Of a stretch of DNA of 26,104 nucleotides, positions 1 to 7,780 are shown in pieces. The stretch is taken from the NCBI GenBank assembly GCA_910578305.1, contig CAJTQH010000008.1, forward strand, positions 1 through 26,104, read 5' to 3'. The stretch's first letter is position 1, and every line of letters begins with the position of its first letter. The position numbers and the translations under genes are program-made. The notes beneath the pieces were generated by a model. The model had not been told where the DNA came from, did no database searches, and saw only the letters and a program-made list of their open reading frames with translations. The DNA is from an uncultured Muribaculaceae bacterium. GTDB taxonomy: Bacteria; Bacteroidota; Bacteroidia; Bacteroidales; Muribaculaceae.

Positions 1-2
1 GG

Positions 3-779
3 AAGAGCTTTGTGCCACGACCCAAACGTGTCGAATACGAGCAAACCATACCGGATCCAAACGAACAGATACGCCTTAACAAATTCATGGCTAATGCCGG
101 TATATGTTCGCGCCGCGAAGCCGACGAATACATACAGAATGGCCTCGTGAAAGTCAACGGCGAAGTTGTTACCGAACTCGGTACCAAAATAACTCACAGC
201 GACACTGTGGAATACAACGGCAAGGTGGTGACACTCGAAAGCAAGTGCTACATATTGCTCAACAAACCCAAGGACTGTGTGACCACAGCTGATGATCCAA
301 ACGGACGCCTTACAGTGATGGATCTGGTGAAGAATGCCTGCGAGGAGCGCATATATCCTGTGGGTCGTCTCGACCGTAACACCACCGGTGTGCTTCTGCT
401 CACCAACGACGGAGAGCTCGCATCCAAGCTCACACACCCCAAGTATGTAAAGAAAAAGATCTATCATGTTTGGACCGACAAGGATATCTCCGAGGACGAC
501 ATGCAGCGCATTGCCGACGGCATAGAGCTTGAGGACGGCCCCATACACGCCGACGCCATCAGTTACGCCACCGACACCGACCGCAATCAGGCCGGTATCG
601 AGATCCACTCGGGACGCAATCGCATCGTGCGACGCATATTCGAGAATCTCGGCTATCACGTGACCAAGCTCGACCGCGTATACTTTGCCGGACTCACCAA
701 GAAGAATCTGCCCCGCGGACGTTGGCGCTATCTTACTCAGGAAGAGGTCAATTTCCTGAAAATGGGCTCGTTTGAATAA
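3..779 (+). CDS. RsuA/RluB-type 23S/16S rRNA pseudouridine synthase, probably 5'-truncated by the window edge
   Basis: The product isomerises a specific uridine of ribosomal RNA to pseudouridine in the cytoplasm. Counting from the GTG at position 12, an S4 RNA-binding domain covers about residues 21-70 (RLNKFMANAGICSRREAD). The catalytic domain follows, with the family motif GRLDRNTTGVLLLTNDGEL, in which Asp121 is the likely catalytic residue, and the late motif GRNRIVRRIFENLGY. The frame stays open upstream to the first bases (Lys-Ser-Phe-Val), and Bacteroidota members usually carry a long basic low-complexity N-terminal extension. The GTG is therefore probably internal and the gene begins outside the window. 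asnS follows 63 nt downstream without a visible promoter or terminator, so cotranscription is likely. The family is certain. I cannot tell RluB from other RsuA-like specificities. Confidence 0.93.
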   Translation, partial: KSFVPRPKRVEYEQTIPDPNEQIRLNKFMANAGICSRREADEYIQNGLVKVNGEVVTELGTKITHSDTVEYNGKVVTLESKCYILLNKPKDCVTTADDPNGRLTVMDLVKNACEERIYPVGRLDRNTTGVLLLTNDGELASKLTHPKYVKKKIYHVWTDKDISEDDMQRIADGIELEDGPIHADAISYATDTDRNQAGIEIHSGRNRIVRRIFENLGYHVTKLDRVYFAGLTKKNLPRGRWRYLTQEEVNFLKMGSFE

Positions 780-842
780 ACTGACTCCGGTTGCAGGCAA
801 ACGAATAAGAGACAAGTAATCAATGCTATCATAATATATAAA

Positions 843-2231
843 ATGAAACGTACTAAAATCATTGACATATTCTCGCCCGAGCTGATAGGCAGGGAGGTGA
901 GCGTGATGGGTTGGGTGCGCACGCGCCGTGGCAACAAACATGTGCAGTTTCTGGCTCTCAACGACGGTTCGACCATAAAGAACCTTCAGATCGTGCTGGA
1001 TATGTCGAAGTTTACCGACGACGATCTGCGTGGCGTCACCACCGGATCGAGCGTACACGTCACCGGCAAGCTGGTGGAGTCGATGGGCAAGGGTCAGACC
1101 TGTGAAGTGCAGGCCGAAACACTGCATCTGTTCGGCACCGCCGACCCCGAGACATATCCCTTGCAGAAAAAGGGTCACACACTGGAGTTTCTCCGCGAGA
1201 AGGCGCATCTGCGTCCGCGCACCAACACCTTCGGCGCCATACTCCGCGTGCGCAGCACCCTGGCATTTGCCATCCACAAGTTCTTCAACGAACGCGGATT
1301 CTTCTACCTCAACACTCCGCTGATCACCGCCTCCGACTGCGAAGGCGCGGGCGCAATGTTCCAGGTCACCACACTCGACCTCAACAATCTGCCCAAGACC
1401 GATGAAGGCACTGTCGACTTCTCGGCCGACTTTTTCGGCAAGCCCACCGCGCTTACCGTGAGCGGTCAGCTCGAAGGCGAGCTCGGTGCCACCGCCCTTG
1501 GTGCCATCTACACATTCGGCCCCACATTCCGCGCCGAAAATTCCAACACTCCGCGTCACCTGTCGGAATTCTGGATGATAGAGCCTGAAGTGGCATTCTA
1601 CGACATCACCGACAATATGGATCTGGCCGAAGACTTCATCAAGTATTGCATCAACTATGCGCTCGACCATTGCCGCGACGACATCGACTTCCTTGCCCAG
1701 ATGTACGACCCCGAACTCGTGGATCGTCTGAAATTTGTGGTCGAAAACGATTTCGTACGCCTCAGCTACACCGATGGCGTAAAAATACTCGAAGAGTCGG
1801 GCCGCAAGTTTGAGTTCCCCGTTTACTGGGGTGCCGACCTCCAGAGCGAGCACGAACGCTTCCTCGTCGAAGAGCACTTCAAAAAACCTGTTATCCTTAC
1901 CGACTATCCCAAGGACATCAAGGCATTCTACATGAAGCTCAACGACGACGGCCGCACCGTACGCGCCATGGACGTGCTCTTCCCCAAGATCGGCGAGATC
2001 ATCGGCGGATCAGAGCGTGAGGCCGACTATGACAAACTCCTCGGTCGCATCGAAGAGATGAACATCCCCATGAAGGACATGTGGTGGTATCTCGATACCC
2101 GCCGCTTCGGCACCGTGCCCCACGCCGGTTTCGGCCTCGGTTTCGAACGCCTGGTGCTCTTCGTCACCGGCATGACCAACATCCGCGACGTGATTCCCTT
2201 CCCGCGCACACCCAACAACGCTGAATTCTGA
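843..2231 (+). CDS. asnS: Asparaginyl-tRNA synthetase
   Basis: This class IIb aminoacyl-tRNA synthetase charges tRNA-Asn with asparagine using ATP in the cytoplasm. The 462 residues match the usual length. An N-terminal OB-fold anticodon-binding domain (about residues 15-105, with [20 protein letters not shown]) precedes the class II core. Motif 2 is seen in [20 protein letters not shown] and motif 3 in [20 protein letters not shown] near the C terminus, which ends PRTPNNAEF. The GDGS-like loop and catalytic core show no gap. The ATG start sits after an AT-rich leader, and no promoter consensus is evident in the 63-nt gap, so it is probably read from the pseudouridine synthase promoter. A strong terminator follows immediately. 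An AspS identity is unlikely because the motif 2 region and C terminus are AsnS-like. Confidence 0.97.
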   Translation: MKRTKIIDIFSPELIGREVSVMGWVRTRRGNKHVQFLALNDGSTIKNLQIVLDMSKFTDDDLRGVTTGSSVHVTGKLVESMGKGQTCEVQAETLHLFGTADPETYPLQKKGHTLEFLREKAHLRPRTNTFGAILRVRSTLAFAIHKFFNERGFFYLNTPLITASDCEGAGAMFQVTTLDLNNLPKTDEGTVDFSADFFGKPTALTVSGQLEGELGATALGAIYTFGPTFRAENSNTPRHLSEFWMIEPEVAFYDITDNMDLAEDFIKYCINYALDHCRDDIDFLAQMYDPELVDRLKFVVENDFVRLSYTDGVKILEESGRKFEFPVYWGADLQSEHERFLVEEHFKKPVILTDYPKDIKAFYMKLNDDGRTVRAMDVLFPKIGEIIGGSEREADYDKLLGRIEEMNIPMKDMWWYLDTRRFGTVPHAGFGLGFERLVLFVTGMTNIRDVIPFPRTPNNAEF

Positions 2232-2254
2232 TTCTACGCAATCATCCGCATCAT

Positions 2255-2292
2255 AAAAGCGATGAACCGGTTTTTCCGCTCATCGCTTTTTT
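2255..2292 (+). terminator. Rho-independent terminator after asnS
   Basis: A perfect 11-bp stem (2255-2265 with 2280-2290, core AAGCGATGA/TCATCGCTT) with a 14-nt loop is followed by a T run ending at 2292. It lies 24 nt after the asnS stop. The A-rich 5' arm would also allow some termination in the opposite direction. Confidence 0.9.
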
Positions 2293-2366
2293 GCGTAATG
2301 CAGCCATGAAAATCACACCGACCCGACAGTGCCATCTATCCGTCCGTAAATTTTCCGCCCCGAATA

Positions 2367-2399
2367 TTTGCAAAACGCCCCTGTTCGATATTATATTTG
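2367..2399 (+). promoter_or_regulatory. Bacteroides-type promoter before the truncated gene
   Basis: TTTG at 2367-2370 and TATATTTG at 2392-2399 are separated by 21 nt. Both boxes fit the -33 TTTG / -7 TAnnTTTG consensus of the Bacteroides primary sigma factor. Initiation would fall about 50 nt before the ATG at 2454. The rest of the 2293-2453 interval holds nothing else recognisable. Confidence 0.65.
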
Positions 2400-2453
2400 T
2401 AATCGAAGCATCACCCGCCGTTCACTATCACATCCCACACCTCTCCTAAAGCC

Positions 2454-2759
2454 ATGAAAATTCGCCAAACTCTCATTGTAGTCATATTAGCCGTCTGTGC
2501 CATGGCTCAAGGCCTGTCGGCCGAGCGTGTCATGCGCCTGAGCGGTATCGAAGTGGCGCCCTTGTCGGCCGATACAGTAGTGTCCGGCATGCTGTGGGAT
2601 TTTTCCGGCAGTAAAGTCATGGGTAGTGGAGTGTTGCAGTATATATCGCGGGGCGACACCGCTTTTAATAAGTCTACCTGTTTTAATAAGTCTACCTGCA
2701 GAATAACGAAATTCCGCTCAGTCCACAAAATTCCACTTCATCCATACGCCCATCAATAA
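2454..2759 (+). pseudogene. Truncated exported-protein gene, probably decayed
   Basis: The frame starts well: MKIRQTLIVVILAVCAMAQG is a good signal peptide (cleavage after about LSA), followed by a plausible mature start up to about residue 69 (LWDFSGSKVMGSGVLQYISR). After that come two copies of Phe-Asn-Lys-Ser-Thr-Cys from an 18-bp tandem repeat, then 31 residues without recognisable character (RITKFRSVHKIP...), partly inside an inverted repeat. My memory of Bacteroidales proteins suggests that 'LWDFSG' openings belong to longer secreted proteins, so this looks like the 5' third of a gene that lost its 3' end by deletion or insertion. A good promoter remains upstream. It could still make a 101-residue secreted peptide. 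Confidence 0.55.
2663..2698. repeat. 18-bp perfect tandem duplication
   Basis: Two exact adjacent copies of TTTTAATAAGTCTACCTG lie at 2663-2680 and 2681-2698. The unit is a multiple of three and keeps the reading frame, adding Phe-Asn-Lys-Ser-Thr-Cys. It lies at the point where the truncated gene loses its protein-like character. Confidence 0.95.
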
Positions 2760-2814
2760 ATTGCGCAAAAGCGGGGAGCATAATTGGCTGGGAATTTGTG
2801 TGGAAGGGAATTTC
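2708..2814. repeat. Imperfect inverted repeat between truncated gene and lipoprotein gene
   Basis: Three blocks pair in order: GAAATTCC (2708-2715) with GGAATTTC (2807-2814), TCCACA (2722-2727) with TGTGGA (2799-2804), and AAATTCC (2728-2734) with GGAATTT (2791-2797). That is 21 paired bases in arms of about 25-27 nt around a 56-nt middle. It could be the ends of a small non-autonomous element, or a large stem ending the minus-strand lipoprotein transcript. I see no transposase or target duplication. Confidence 0.55.
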
Positions 2815-2825
2815 ATGAAACTTCG
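2795..2825 (+). promoter_or_regulatory. Relic or second copy of the purC promoter
   Basis: TTTG (2795-2798), 19 nt, then AAACTTCG (2818-2825) mirrors the purC promoter at 3630-3660. The resemblance extends outside the boxes. ATAATTGG precedes the last box by 40 nt here and 41 nt there, GGnAGGGA lies between, and CGCCATA(T/A)TA follows. It points into the 3' end of the lipoprotein gene on the other strand. The first T of the -7 box is lost, so activity is uncertain. Confidence 0.4.
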
Positions 2826-2842
2826 CAGGAATCTACGCCATA

Positions 2843-3430
2843 TTATAGATATTTCACATCCGGCTCATATCTATAGGTTTCGTCATTTGCCAAATCCTTA
2901 AGCAACAATATGTTCGGCGAGCAATCAATGATTTCATTACCGAAAACCGTATTTTCATCATAATCGTTATAGGTATTAACATCACCATTTCGGGTCAGAC
3001 GCAAATCGGTATCAAATTTCTTAAACCAGTCATCCTGGAAATTAATATTTTTGATAATCATATCGTCTTCATAATCCTGATCAAAGAAAAAAGTCCCATA
3101 ATCATTATCATATTTGACCGACCATTCACCCGTAAACTCACACGTAGCCATCAACTGACCGGAATAATAATACTCCGTAAGTTCTTTAAACTTACCGTTT
3201 TTATAAAGTCTCAGATGTTCTCTGCACCCCAGCTTGATATCGTCCAAAAAATCATACTCATACTCCATGACCCACGAGCCCTCTTCGCCTTGGCTACTTA
3301 TCGGACCGTTAAGAAGATCATTCGTCATTTTTTCAATTTCCTTGGAATGGGAATTACATGAAACACCACACATCGCCAAAAGAGAAATGGCCGTAACCAT
3401 CAAAACGTAAAACAAAGAATATTTCTTCAT
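2843..3430 (-). CDS. Putative lipoprotein of unknown function
   Basis: A 195-residue protein starts at the ATG at 3430; a TTG two codons earlier is less likely. The N terminus MKKYSLFYVLMVTAISLLAM is a hydrophobic export signal. It ends in CGVSCN, where the second Cys could be lipidated, although Gly at -3 is a weak lipobox. The mature part is acidic and rich in Asp, Tyr and Asn (EYEYDFLDD, FFFDQDYEDD). It reads like alternating beta strands with 'EWSVKYDNDYGTFFF' spacing, reminiscent of small lipocalin-like Bacteroidales lipoproteins, but I assign no family. The gene is alone, with its own promoter. By eye it is clearly more AT-rich than asnS and purC on either side, and it sits beside a broken gene and repeats, which suggests recent acquisition. 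Confidence 0.75.
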   Translation of the reverse strand: MKKYSLFYVLMVTAISLLAMCGVSCNSHSKEIEKMTNDLLNGPISSQGEEGSWVMEYEYDFLDDIKLGCREHLRLYKNGKFKELTEYYYSGQLMATCEFTGEWSVKYDNDYGTFFFDQDYEDDMIIKNINFQDDWFKKFDTDLRLTRNGDVNTYNDYDENTVFGNEIIDCSPNILLLKDLANDETYRYEPDVKYL

Positions 3431-3455
3431 GCTCAATTTATTTAAATATACTCTG

Positions 3456-3488
3456 CAAATCTACAAAATGCAGTCGAATAATAATAAA
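3456..3488 (-). promoter_or_regulatory. Promoter of the lipoprotein gene
   Basis: Read on the minus strand, TTTA (3485-3488), 21 nt, then TAGATTTG (3456-3463) matches the Bacteroides -33/-7 pattern with a perfect TAnnTTTG. The start of transcription would leave a leader of about 20 nt before the ATG at 3430. This also supports that ATG over the TTG. Confidence 0.6.
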
Positions 3489-3496
3489 CACACAAA

Positions 3497-3515
3497 CAAA
3501 TAGGACCAAATAGGA
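3497..3515. repeat. Two direct 9-mers one helical turn apart upstream of the lipoprotein promoter
   Basis: CAAATAGGA occurs at 3497-3505 and again at 3507-3515, a 10-bp period, just upstream of the -33 region of the minus-strand lipoprotein promoter. The placement would suit an activator dimer, but two short words in an AT-rich interval may be chance. Otherwise the gap 3437-3701 holds only the two divergent promoters. Confidence 0.35.
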
Positions 3516-3629
3516 TTATCCAGTGCCTGGAAATTACACGGCTCTCACCACTCCGACACTCACCGGACTAAAGTGCAGATCCTCTACACACGCTCAGAAT
3601 CCGATATAGGCAAATAATTGGTGGAGGGC

Positions 3630-3660
3630 TTGTGCGGGAGGGATTTTTTGAGTAACTTCG
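3630..3660 (+). promoter_or_regulatory. Promoter of the purC operon
   Basis: TTG (3630-3632), 20 nt, then TAACTTCG (3653-3660) fits the Bacteroides -33/-7 layout with one change in the -7 box. The leader to the purC ATG would be about 35-40 nt. No riboswitch-like fold is apparent in it. Confidence 0.65.
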
Positions 3661-3701
3661 CGCCATAATAGTAGTTACTTAACACCCACATCCTCAATAT
3701 T

Positions 3702-4655
3702 ATGGCTACAGCATTGGTTAATACCGACTTCCATTTCCCAAATCAGACAGCAGTGTATCACGGAAAAGTACGCGATGTGTATTCAATCGGATCCGACACA
3801 CTGGTAATGATCGCCACCGACCGTATCTCGGCATTCGATGTTATTCTCCCCAAGGGCATTCCTTACAAGGGTCAAGTGCTCAACGAGATCGCAACATACT
3901 TCCTCGACTCCACAGCCGACATAGTGCCCAACTGGAAACTTGCTACTCCCGACCCGATGGTGGCCGTGGGCATACGTTGCGAAGGCTTTCGTGTGGAGAT
4001 GATAATCCGTGGCTACCTCACAGGCAGCGCATGGCGTGAATATCAGGCAGGATGCCGCGAGCTATGCGGTGTGAAACTCCCCGATGGCATGCGTGAAAAC
4101 GAGCGCTTCCCCGAGCCCATCATCACTCCCACCACCAAGGCCGATGCCGGTCACGACGAAAACATCTCGCGCGAAGAGATTATAGCCCAGGGCATTGTAA
4201 GCGCCGAAGACTATGCCGTGATGGAAGACTATACACGCCGCCTGTTTGAGCGCGGAAGCAAGATGGCTGCTGAAAAAGGCCTGATACTTGTAGATACGAA
4301 ATACGAATTCGGCAAACACGACGGCAAGGTGTATCTGATCGACGAGATACACACCCCCGACTCGTCGCGCTATTTCTATGCCGACGGCTATCAGGAACGC
4401 TTCGAAAAGGGCGAGCCCCAGCGTCAGCTGTCGAAGGAATTCGTGCGCCAGTGGCTTATCGATCACGGCTTTATGGGCCGCGAAGGCCAGCAGGTGCCTG
4501 AGATGACCGACGAATTCATTCAGATGGTGTCAGACCGCTACATCGAGCTGTACGAGCGTGTTACCGGACAGACATTTGTAAAAGCCGACGAAGCCGATCT
4601 CACCGACCGCATCGCCGTCAACGTGCTCGACTGCCTGCAGAATATCAACAAGTGA
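3702..4655 (+). CDS. purC: Phosphoribosylaminoimidazole-succinocarboxamide synthase (SAICAR synthetase)
   Basis: PurC catalyses the eighth step of de novo purine synthesis, joining aspartate to CAIR with ATP to give SAICAR in the cytoplasm. The family is clear from [11 protein letters not shown] at the nucleotide-binding N terminus, [49 protein letters not shown] and [13 protein letters not shown]. The 317 residues correspond to the longer Bacteroidota/eukaryote-like form, not the roughly 237-residue E. coli form. The start is fixed by the first ATG after the promoter. ubiE begins 6 nt after the stop, so the two are almost certainly cotranscribed. No other purine gene is nearby. Confidence 0.97.
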   Translation: MATALVNTDFHFPNQTAVYHGKVRDVYSIGSDTLVMIATDRISAFDVILPKGIPYKGQVLNEIATYFLDSTADIVPNWKLATPDPMVAVGIRCEGFRVEMIIRGYLTGSAWREYQAGCRELCGVKLPDGMRENERFPEPIITPTTKADAGHDENISREEIIAQGIVSAEDYAVMEDYTRRLFERGSKMAAEKGLILVDTKYEFGKHDGKVYLIDEIHTPDSSRYFYADGYQERFEKGEPQRQLSKEFVRQWLIDHGFMGREGQQVPEMTDEFIQMVSDRYIELYERVTGQTFVKADEADLTDRIAVNVLDCLQNINK

Positions 4656-4661
4656 TAGCGG

Positions 4662-5402
4662 ATGGACTGCGAGCACATCAATCCCTACCGCGATGACCGG
4701 CGGAGCAAGTCGCAGCAGGTGCGTGAGATGTTCGACAACATTGCGCCTGCCTACGACTTCATGAACCGCGCCATGACCTTCGGCATCGACCGTCGATGGC
4801 GTCGCAAGGCCGTGGACATGTTGCGCCGTCGGCCCCACGATGCCATACTTGATGTGGCCACCGGCACAGGTGATCTGGCCATGCTCATGGCCCGACGCAC
4901 CGATGCGCAGGCCATCACGGGCATCGATCTGTCGGAGGGAATGATAGAAGTCGGCCGCCGGAAGATCCGTGAAGCCGGGCTTGAAAGTCGCATTACCCTT
5001 ACGGCCGGCGACTGTCTTAACATGCCGTTTGCCGACGGAGTGTTCGATGCTGTCACCGTGGCCTATGGTGTGCGCAATTTCGAAAACTTGCATCAGGGCT
5101 ATGTCGAGATGCTGCGTGTGCTCCGGCCGGGAGGTACCATCATGGTCATCGAGCTATCCACGCCCGCATCGCCCGTCATACGTCCGCTCTACAATCTCTA
5201 TACCCGTCACATCATACCGGCTGTGGGACGGCTGGTGTCGAAAGACGTCAGAGCATATTCGTATCTGCCCGAAAGCATAGCCGCAGTGCCGCAGCGCGAC
5301 GCCATGACAGCGCTCATGCGTCAGGCGGGATTCGACAACGCACAGTGGCGTCAGCTCACATTCGGCACGTGTATCATCTATACGGCCGTGAAGCCCGGCT
5401 GA
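4662..5402 (+). CDS. ubiE: Demethylmenaquinone C-methyltransferase (UbiE/MenG/COQ5 family)
   Basis: This SAM-dependent methyltransferase carries out the last step of menaquinone synthesis, methylating the demethylmenaquinone ring. The 246 residues show the family opening VREMFDNIAPAYDFMNRAMT, RRWRRKAVDML, SAM motif I as LDVATGTGDLAM (about residues 63-74), the acidic ribose-binding position in ITGIDLSEGMIE, and VAYGVRNFENL, then LRPGGTIMVIELSTP and SYLPESIAAVPQ. In an anaerobic Bacteroidales the substrate is expected to be demethylmenaquinone, so menG would be an equally good name. The short distance from purC indicates an operon, and pepO follows 47 nt later. No missing key residue was seen. 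Confidence 0.94.
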   Translation: MDCEHINPYRDDRRSKSQQVREMFDNIAPAYDFMNRAMTFGIDRRWRRKAVDMLRRRPHDAILDVATGTGDLAMLMARRTDAQAITGIDLSEGMIEVGRRKIREAGLESRITLTAGDCLNMPFADGVFDAVTVAYGVRNFENLHQGYVEMLRVLRPGGTIMVIELSTPASPVIRPLYNLYTRHIIPAVGRLVSKDVRAYSYLPESIAAVPQRDAMTALMRQAGFDNAQWRQLTFGTCIIYTAVKPG

Positions 5403-5449
5403 TGTGGTGGAAATATCTGAATAATACACTCAACTCATTAATTACCAAT

Positions 5450-7489
5450 ATGAACATTAAAAACTTTGCTTTCGCTATGGCTCTGACACTTACAGCTGCC
5501 TCCGGCGCCAATGCCCAGGAGCATCTGCACAGTCTTGATGCCAAGCAGATCGACAATTCAATTCCTGCCGGCACAGACTTCTACCGTCATGTCAACAAAA
5601 AGTGGCAGGATGCCAATCCTCTTACTCCTGAACATGCCCGCTACGGCAAGTTCAACGTCCTCTCCGACACTTCCGAGATGCGTGTGAAAAACCTTGTGCT
5701 CGGACTCGCCGCCACTGATCCTCAGCTCGGTACAGTGGCATTCAAGGTATCTACCATCTACAATCAGGCTATGGACTCGGTGCGTCGCAATGCCGAAGGC
5801 GCAGCTCCCATTCAGGCCGACCTCAAAAAGATCGAGGCCACCACTCCCGAAGGCATGGAAGACCTCTTCATGTGGATGCATGCCAACTATGCAAGCCCCT
5901 TCTTCGGTGCAGGCATTCAGGAAGACCTTGCCAACTCCAAGGTCTACGCCATGTATGTGAGCGGCGGCGGTATCGGTCTGGGCGACCGCGACTACTACCT
6001 GCTCAACGACAAGCGCAACAAAGAAGTGCGCGAAGCCTATCAGAAACTCATCGTAAAGCAGATGATGAATGCCGGCTTCAAGAAAAAAGAAGCCAACCGC
6101 ATCATGAAAAACGTGATGAAGATCGAGACTGCCATCGCCGATTCTACCAAGACTCGCGAAGAAAGCCGCGACATCCCAGCCATGTACAATCCCCGCTCAT
6201 TTGCTCAGCTCAAGGAGATGTATCCCCACATCAACTGGGATCGCTTCTTCGTCGAGACCATGGGCATCGAATCGCCCGAGCAGGTCATTGTCACCGACCT
6301 CAAGACCGTGAAGCAGGCCGACAATCTGCTGGCATCGCTCACCGATCGTGAGATTAAAGACTACTACCTGTGGAAATATGTGGCTCAGGCTGCCGGCAAA
6401 CTCAGCGACAACTTCACCGACGCAGCATTTGAATTCAGCAAGGTGATGAGCGGCGTCCAGCAGCAGCGTCCCCGCTGGAAGCGTGCTCTTGGCGCTACTG
6501 AAAGTGCCATGGGCGAGGCCGTGGGCCAGCTCTATGTAGAGAAGTACTTCCCCCAGTCCTCCAAAGACTACATGATCGGTCTCGTGGAAAATCTCCGCAC
6601 CGCTCTCGGCAAGCACATCCTCAATCTCGACTGGATGACCGACGATACCAAGCTCAACGCCATCAAGAAGCTCAACGCCTTTACCGTTAAGATCGGCTAT
6701 CCCGACAAATGGAAAGACTACAGCACCATGGAGATTGATCCCAAACTCTCTTACTACGAAAACATGCACAACGTGGGCATGTGGCACCAGAAAGAGTACT
6801 ACAAGAAGTGGGGCAAGCCCGTCGACCGCACAGAGTGGGGCATGACACCTCAGACTGTCAACGCCTACTACAACCCGCTCGCCAACGAAATCGTGTTCCC
6901 GGCAGCCATCCTTCAGGCACCCTTCTTTGATCCGCAGTCGTCCGATGCTGAAAACTACGGCGGTATAGGCGTGGTTATCGGCCACGAGATGACTCACGGC
7001 TTCGACGACCAGGGTCGCAACTTCGACGCCGACGGCAACATGATCAACTGGTGGCTTCCCGAAGATATCGAGGCTTTCGCAGCCAAGACCAAAGGTCTCG
7101 GTGCTCAGTTCGACGAAGTGGAAGTGCTCCCCGGCCTCCACGCCAACGGCACCTACACCATGGGTGAGAACATTGCCGACCAGGGCGGTCTTCGCGTAGC
7201 CATGACCGCATTCCTCGACTCTCAGAAGAAAAAAGGCGTTGATGTAGCTACTGAGACCATCGAAGGCTTCACTCCTGCGCAGGTATTCTACATGAACTAT
7301 GCCAACCTTTGGGGACAGAACATTCGCGACGAGGAGATACGCTCGCTCACAACCGGCGACGTGCACTCACTTGGCGAAAACCGTGTCAATGTGACCCTGC
7401 GAAACCTTGAGCCCTTCTTCAAGGCATTCAACATCACCGAAGATCAGCCCATGTGGCGTCCGGTAGAAGAGCGTGTGATCATCTGGTAA
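5450..7489 (+). CDS. M13 (neprilysin/PepO) family zinc metallopeptidase, exported
   Basis: This secreted or periplasmic endopeptidase cleaves peptides with a zinc ion. From the ATG at 5450 the protein has 679 residues: a signal peptide (MNIKNFAFAMALTLTAASGA, cleavage after about ANA), the M13 N-terminal domain, and the catalytic domain. Zinc site residues are visible: HEMTH at 512-516 (His512, Glu513, His516) and GENIAD with Glu573 and Asp577. The substrate-binding NAYY motif (VNAYYNPLANEIVFPAAIL) and a C-terminal RVIIW replacing the usual CxxW are typical. The frame is open 35 codons further upstream into ubiE, but the signal peptide requires the ATG at 5450. No promoter consensus lies in the 47-nt gap, so it is probably the last gene of the purC unit. 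A terminator follows. Confidence 0.95.
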   Translation: MNIKNFAFAMALTLTAASGANAQEHLHSLDAKQIDNSIPAGTDFYRHVNKKWQDANPLTPEHARYGKFNVLSDTSEMRVKNLVLGLAATDPQLGTVAFKVSTIYNQAMDSVRRNAEGAAPIQADLKKIEATTPEGMEDLFMWMHANYASPFFGAGIQEDLANSKVYAMYVSGGGIGLGDRDYYLLNDKRNKEVREAYQKLIVKQMMNAGFKKKEANRIMKNVMKIETAIADSTKTREESRDIPAMYNPRSFAQLKEMYPHINWDRFFVETMGIESPEQVIVTDLKTVKQADNLLASLTDREIKDYYLWKYVAQAAGKLSDNFTDAAFEFSKVMSGVQQQRPRWKRALGATESAMGEAVGQLYVEKYFPQSSKDYMIGLVENLRTALGKHILNLDWMTDDTKLNAIKKLNAFTVKIGYPDKWKDYSTMEIDPKLSYYENMHNVGMWHQKEYYKKWGKPVDRTEWGMTPQTVNAYYNPLANEIVFPAAILQAPFFDPQSSDAENYGGIGVVIGHEMTHGFDDQGRNFDADGNMINWWLPEDIEAFAAKTKGLGAQFDEVEVLPGLHANGTYTMGENIADQGGLRVAMTAFLDSQKKKGVDVATETIEGFTPAQVFYMNYANLWGQNIRDEEIRSLTTGDVHSLGENRVNVTLRNLEPFFKAFNITEDQPMWRPVEERVIIW

Positions 7490-7532
7490 CACGCACATAG
7501 CCATTAGGCTTAAATCTCATTATATATTACGC

Positions 7533-7567
7533 ACAGGCGAGTGGATTCCACTCGCCTGTCGTTTTTT
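7533..7567 (+). terminator. Rho-independent terminator after the M13 peptidase gene
   Basis: A near-perfect palindrome of 12-13 bp (7533-7545 with 7547-7559, core AGGCGAGTGG/CCACTCGCCT) is followed by CG and six T at 7562-7567. It lies 43 nt after the stop codon. Confidence 0.92.
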
Positions 7568-7591
7568 CATCCAATTCACCAGCACAGGAGG

Positions 7592-7608
7592 GAGGGCTTC
7601 CAGCCCTC
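7592..7608. repeat. Short palindromic hairpin, REP-like unit 1
   Basis: GAGGGC (7592-7597), loop of 5 nt, GCCCTC (7603-7608). It is preceded by AGGAGG and followed by GCGTTCCAA, a layout shared with the other hairpins up to 7836. It has no T run, so it is probably not a terminator. Confidence 0.5.
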
Positions 7609-7635
7609 GCGTTCCAAACAAAATCGTTTCCCAAT

Positions 7636-7690
7636 AAGCCAACAAAAAACTGCGCACCCATATAGGAGGGACGGCATCCCTGCCGTCGCA
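7636..7690. repeat. 55-bp interspersed repeat with internal hairpin, copy A
   Basis: This block recurs at 7781-7836 with one substitution and one inserted base. It runs from AAGCCAACAAAAA through CCCATATAGGAGG to a GACGGC/GCCGTC hairpin (7670-7675 with 7682-7687, 6-nt loop) and ends GTCGCA. The whole 7490-8037 gap has no convincing gene; open frames through it are repeat-derived. Confidence 0.85.
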
Positions 7691-7749
7691 ATTCCACCAA
7701 AGCCGAAATTCGTCGAGAGATGATGATTTAAAACGCTGATAAACAGTGT

Positions 7750-7770
7750 GGACGCGCCATCAGCGCGTCC
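7750..7770. repeat. Short palindromic hairpin, REP-like unit 2
   Basis: GGACGCGC (7750-7757), loop CATCA, GCGCGTCC (7763-7770): a perfect 8-bp GC-rich stem between the two 55-bp repeat copies, without a T run. Confidence 0.75.
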
Positions 7771-7780
7771 GCTCCCTCTA

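Noticed and set aside
6197..7366. 389-codon open frame on the minus strand across the M13 peptidase gene
   Set aside because: It lies wholly antisense to a well-supported gene with intact zinc motifs. The protein is His/Val-rich with no signal or domain, as expected of a GC-rich shadow frame.
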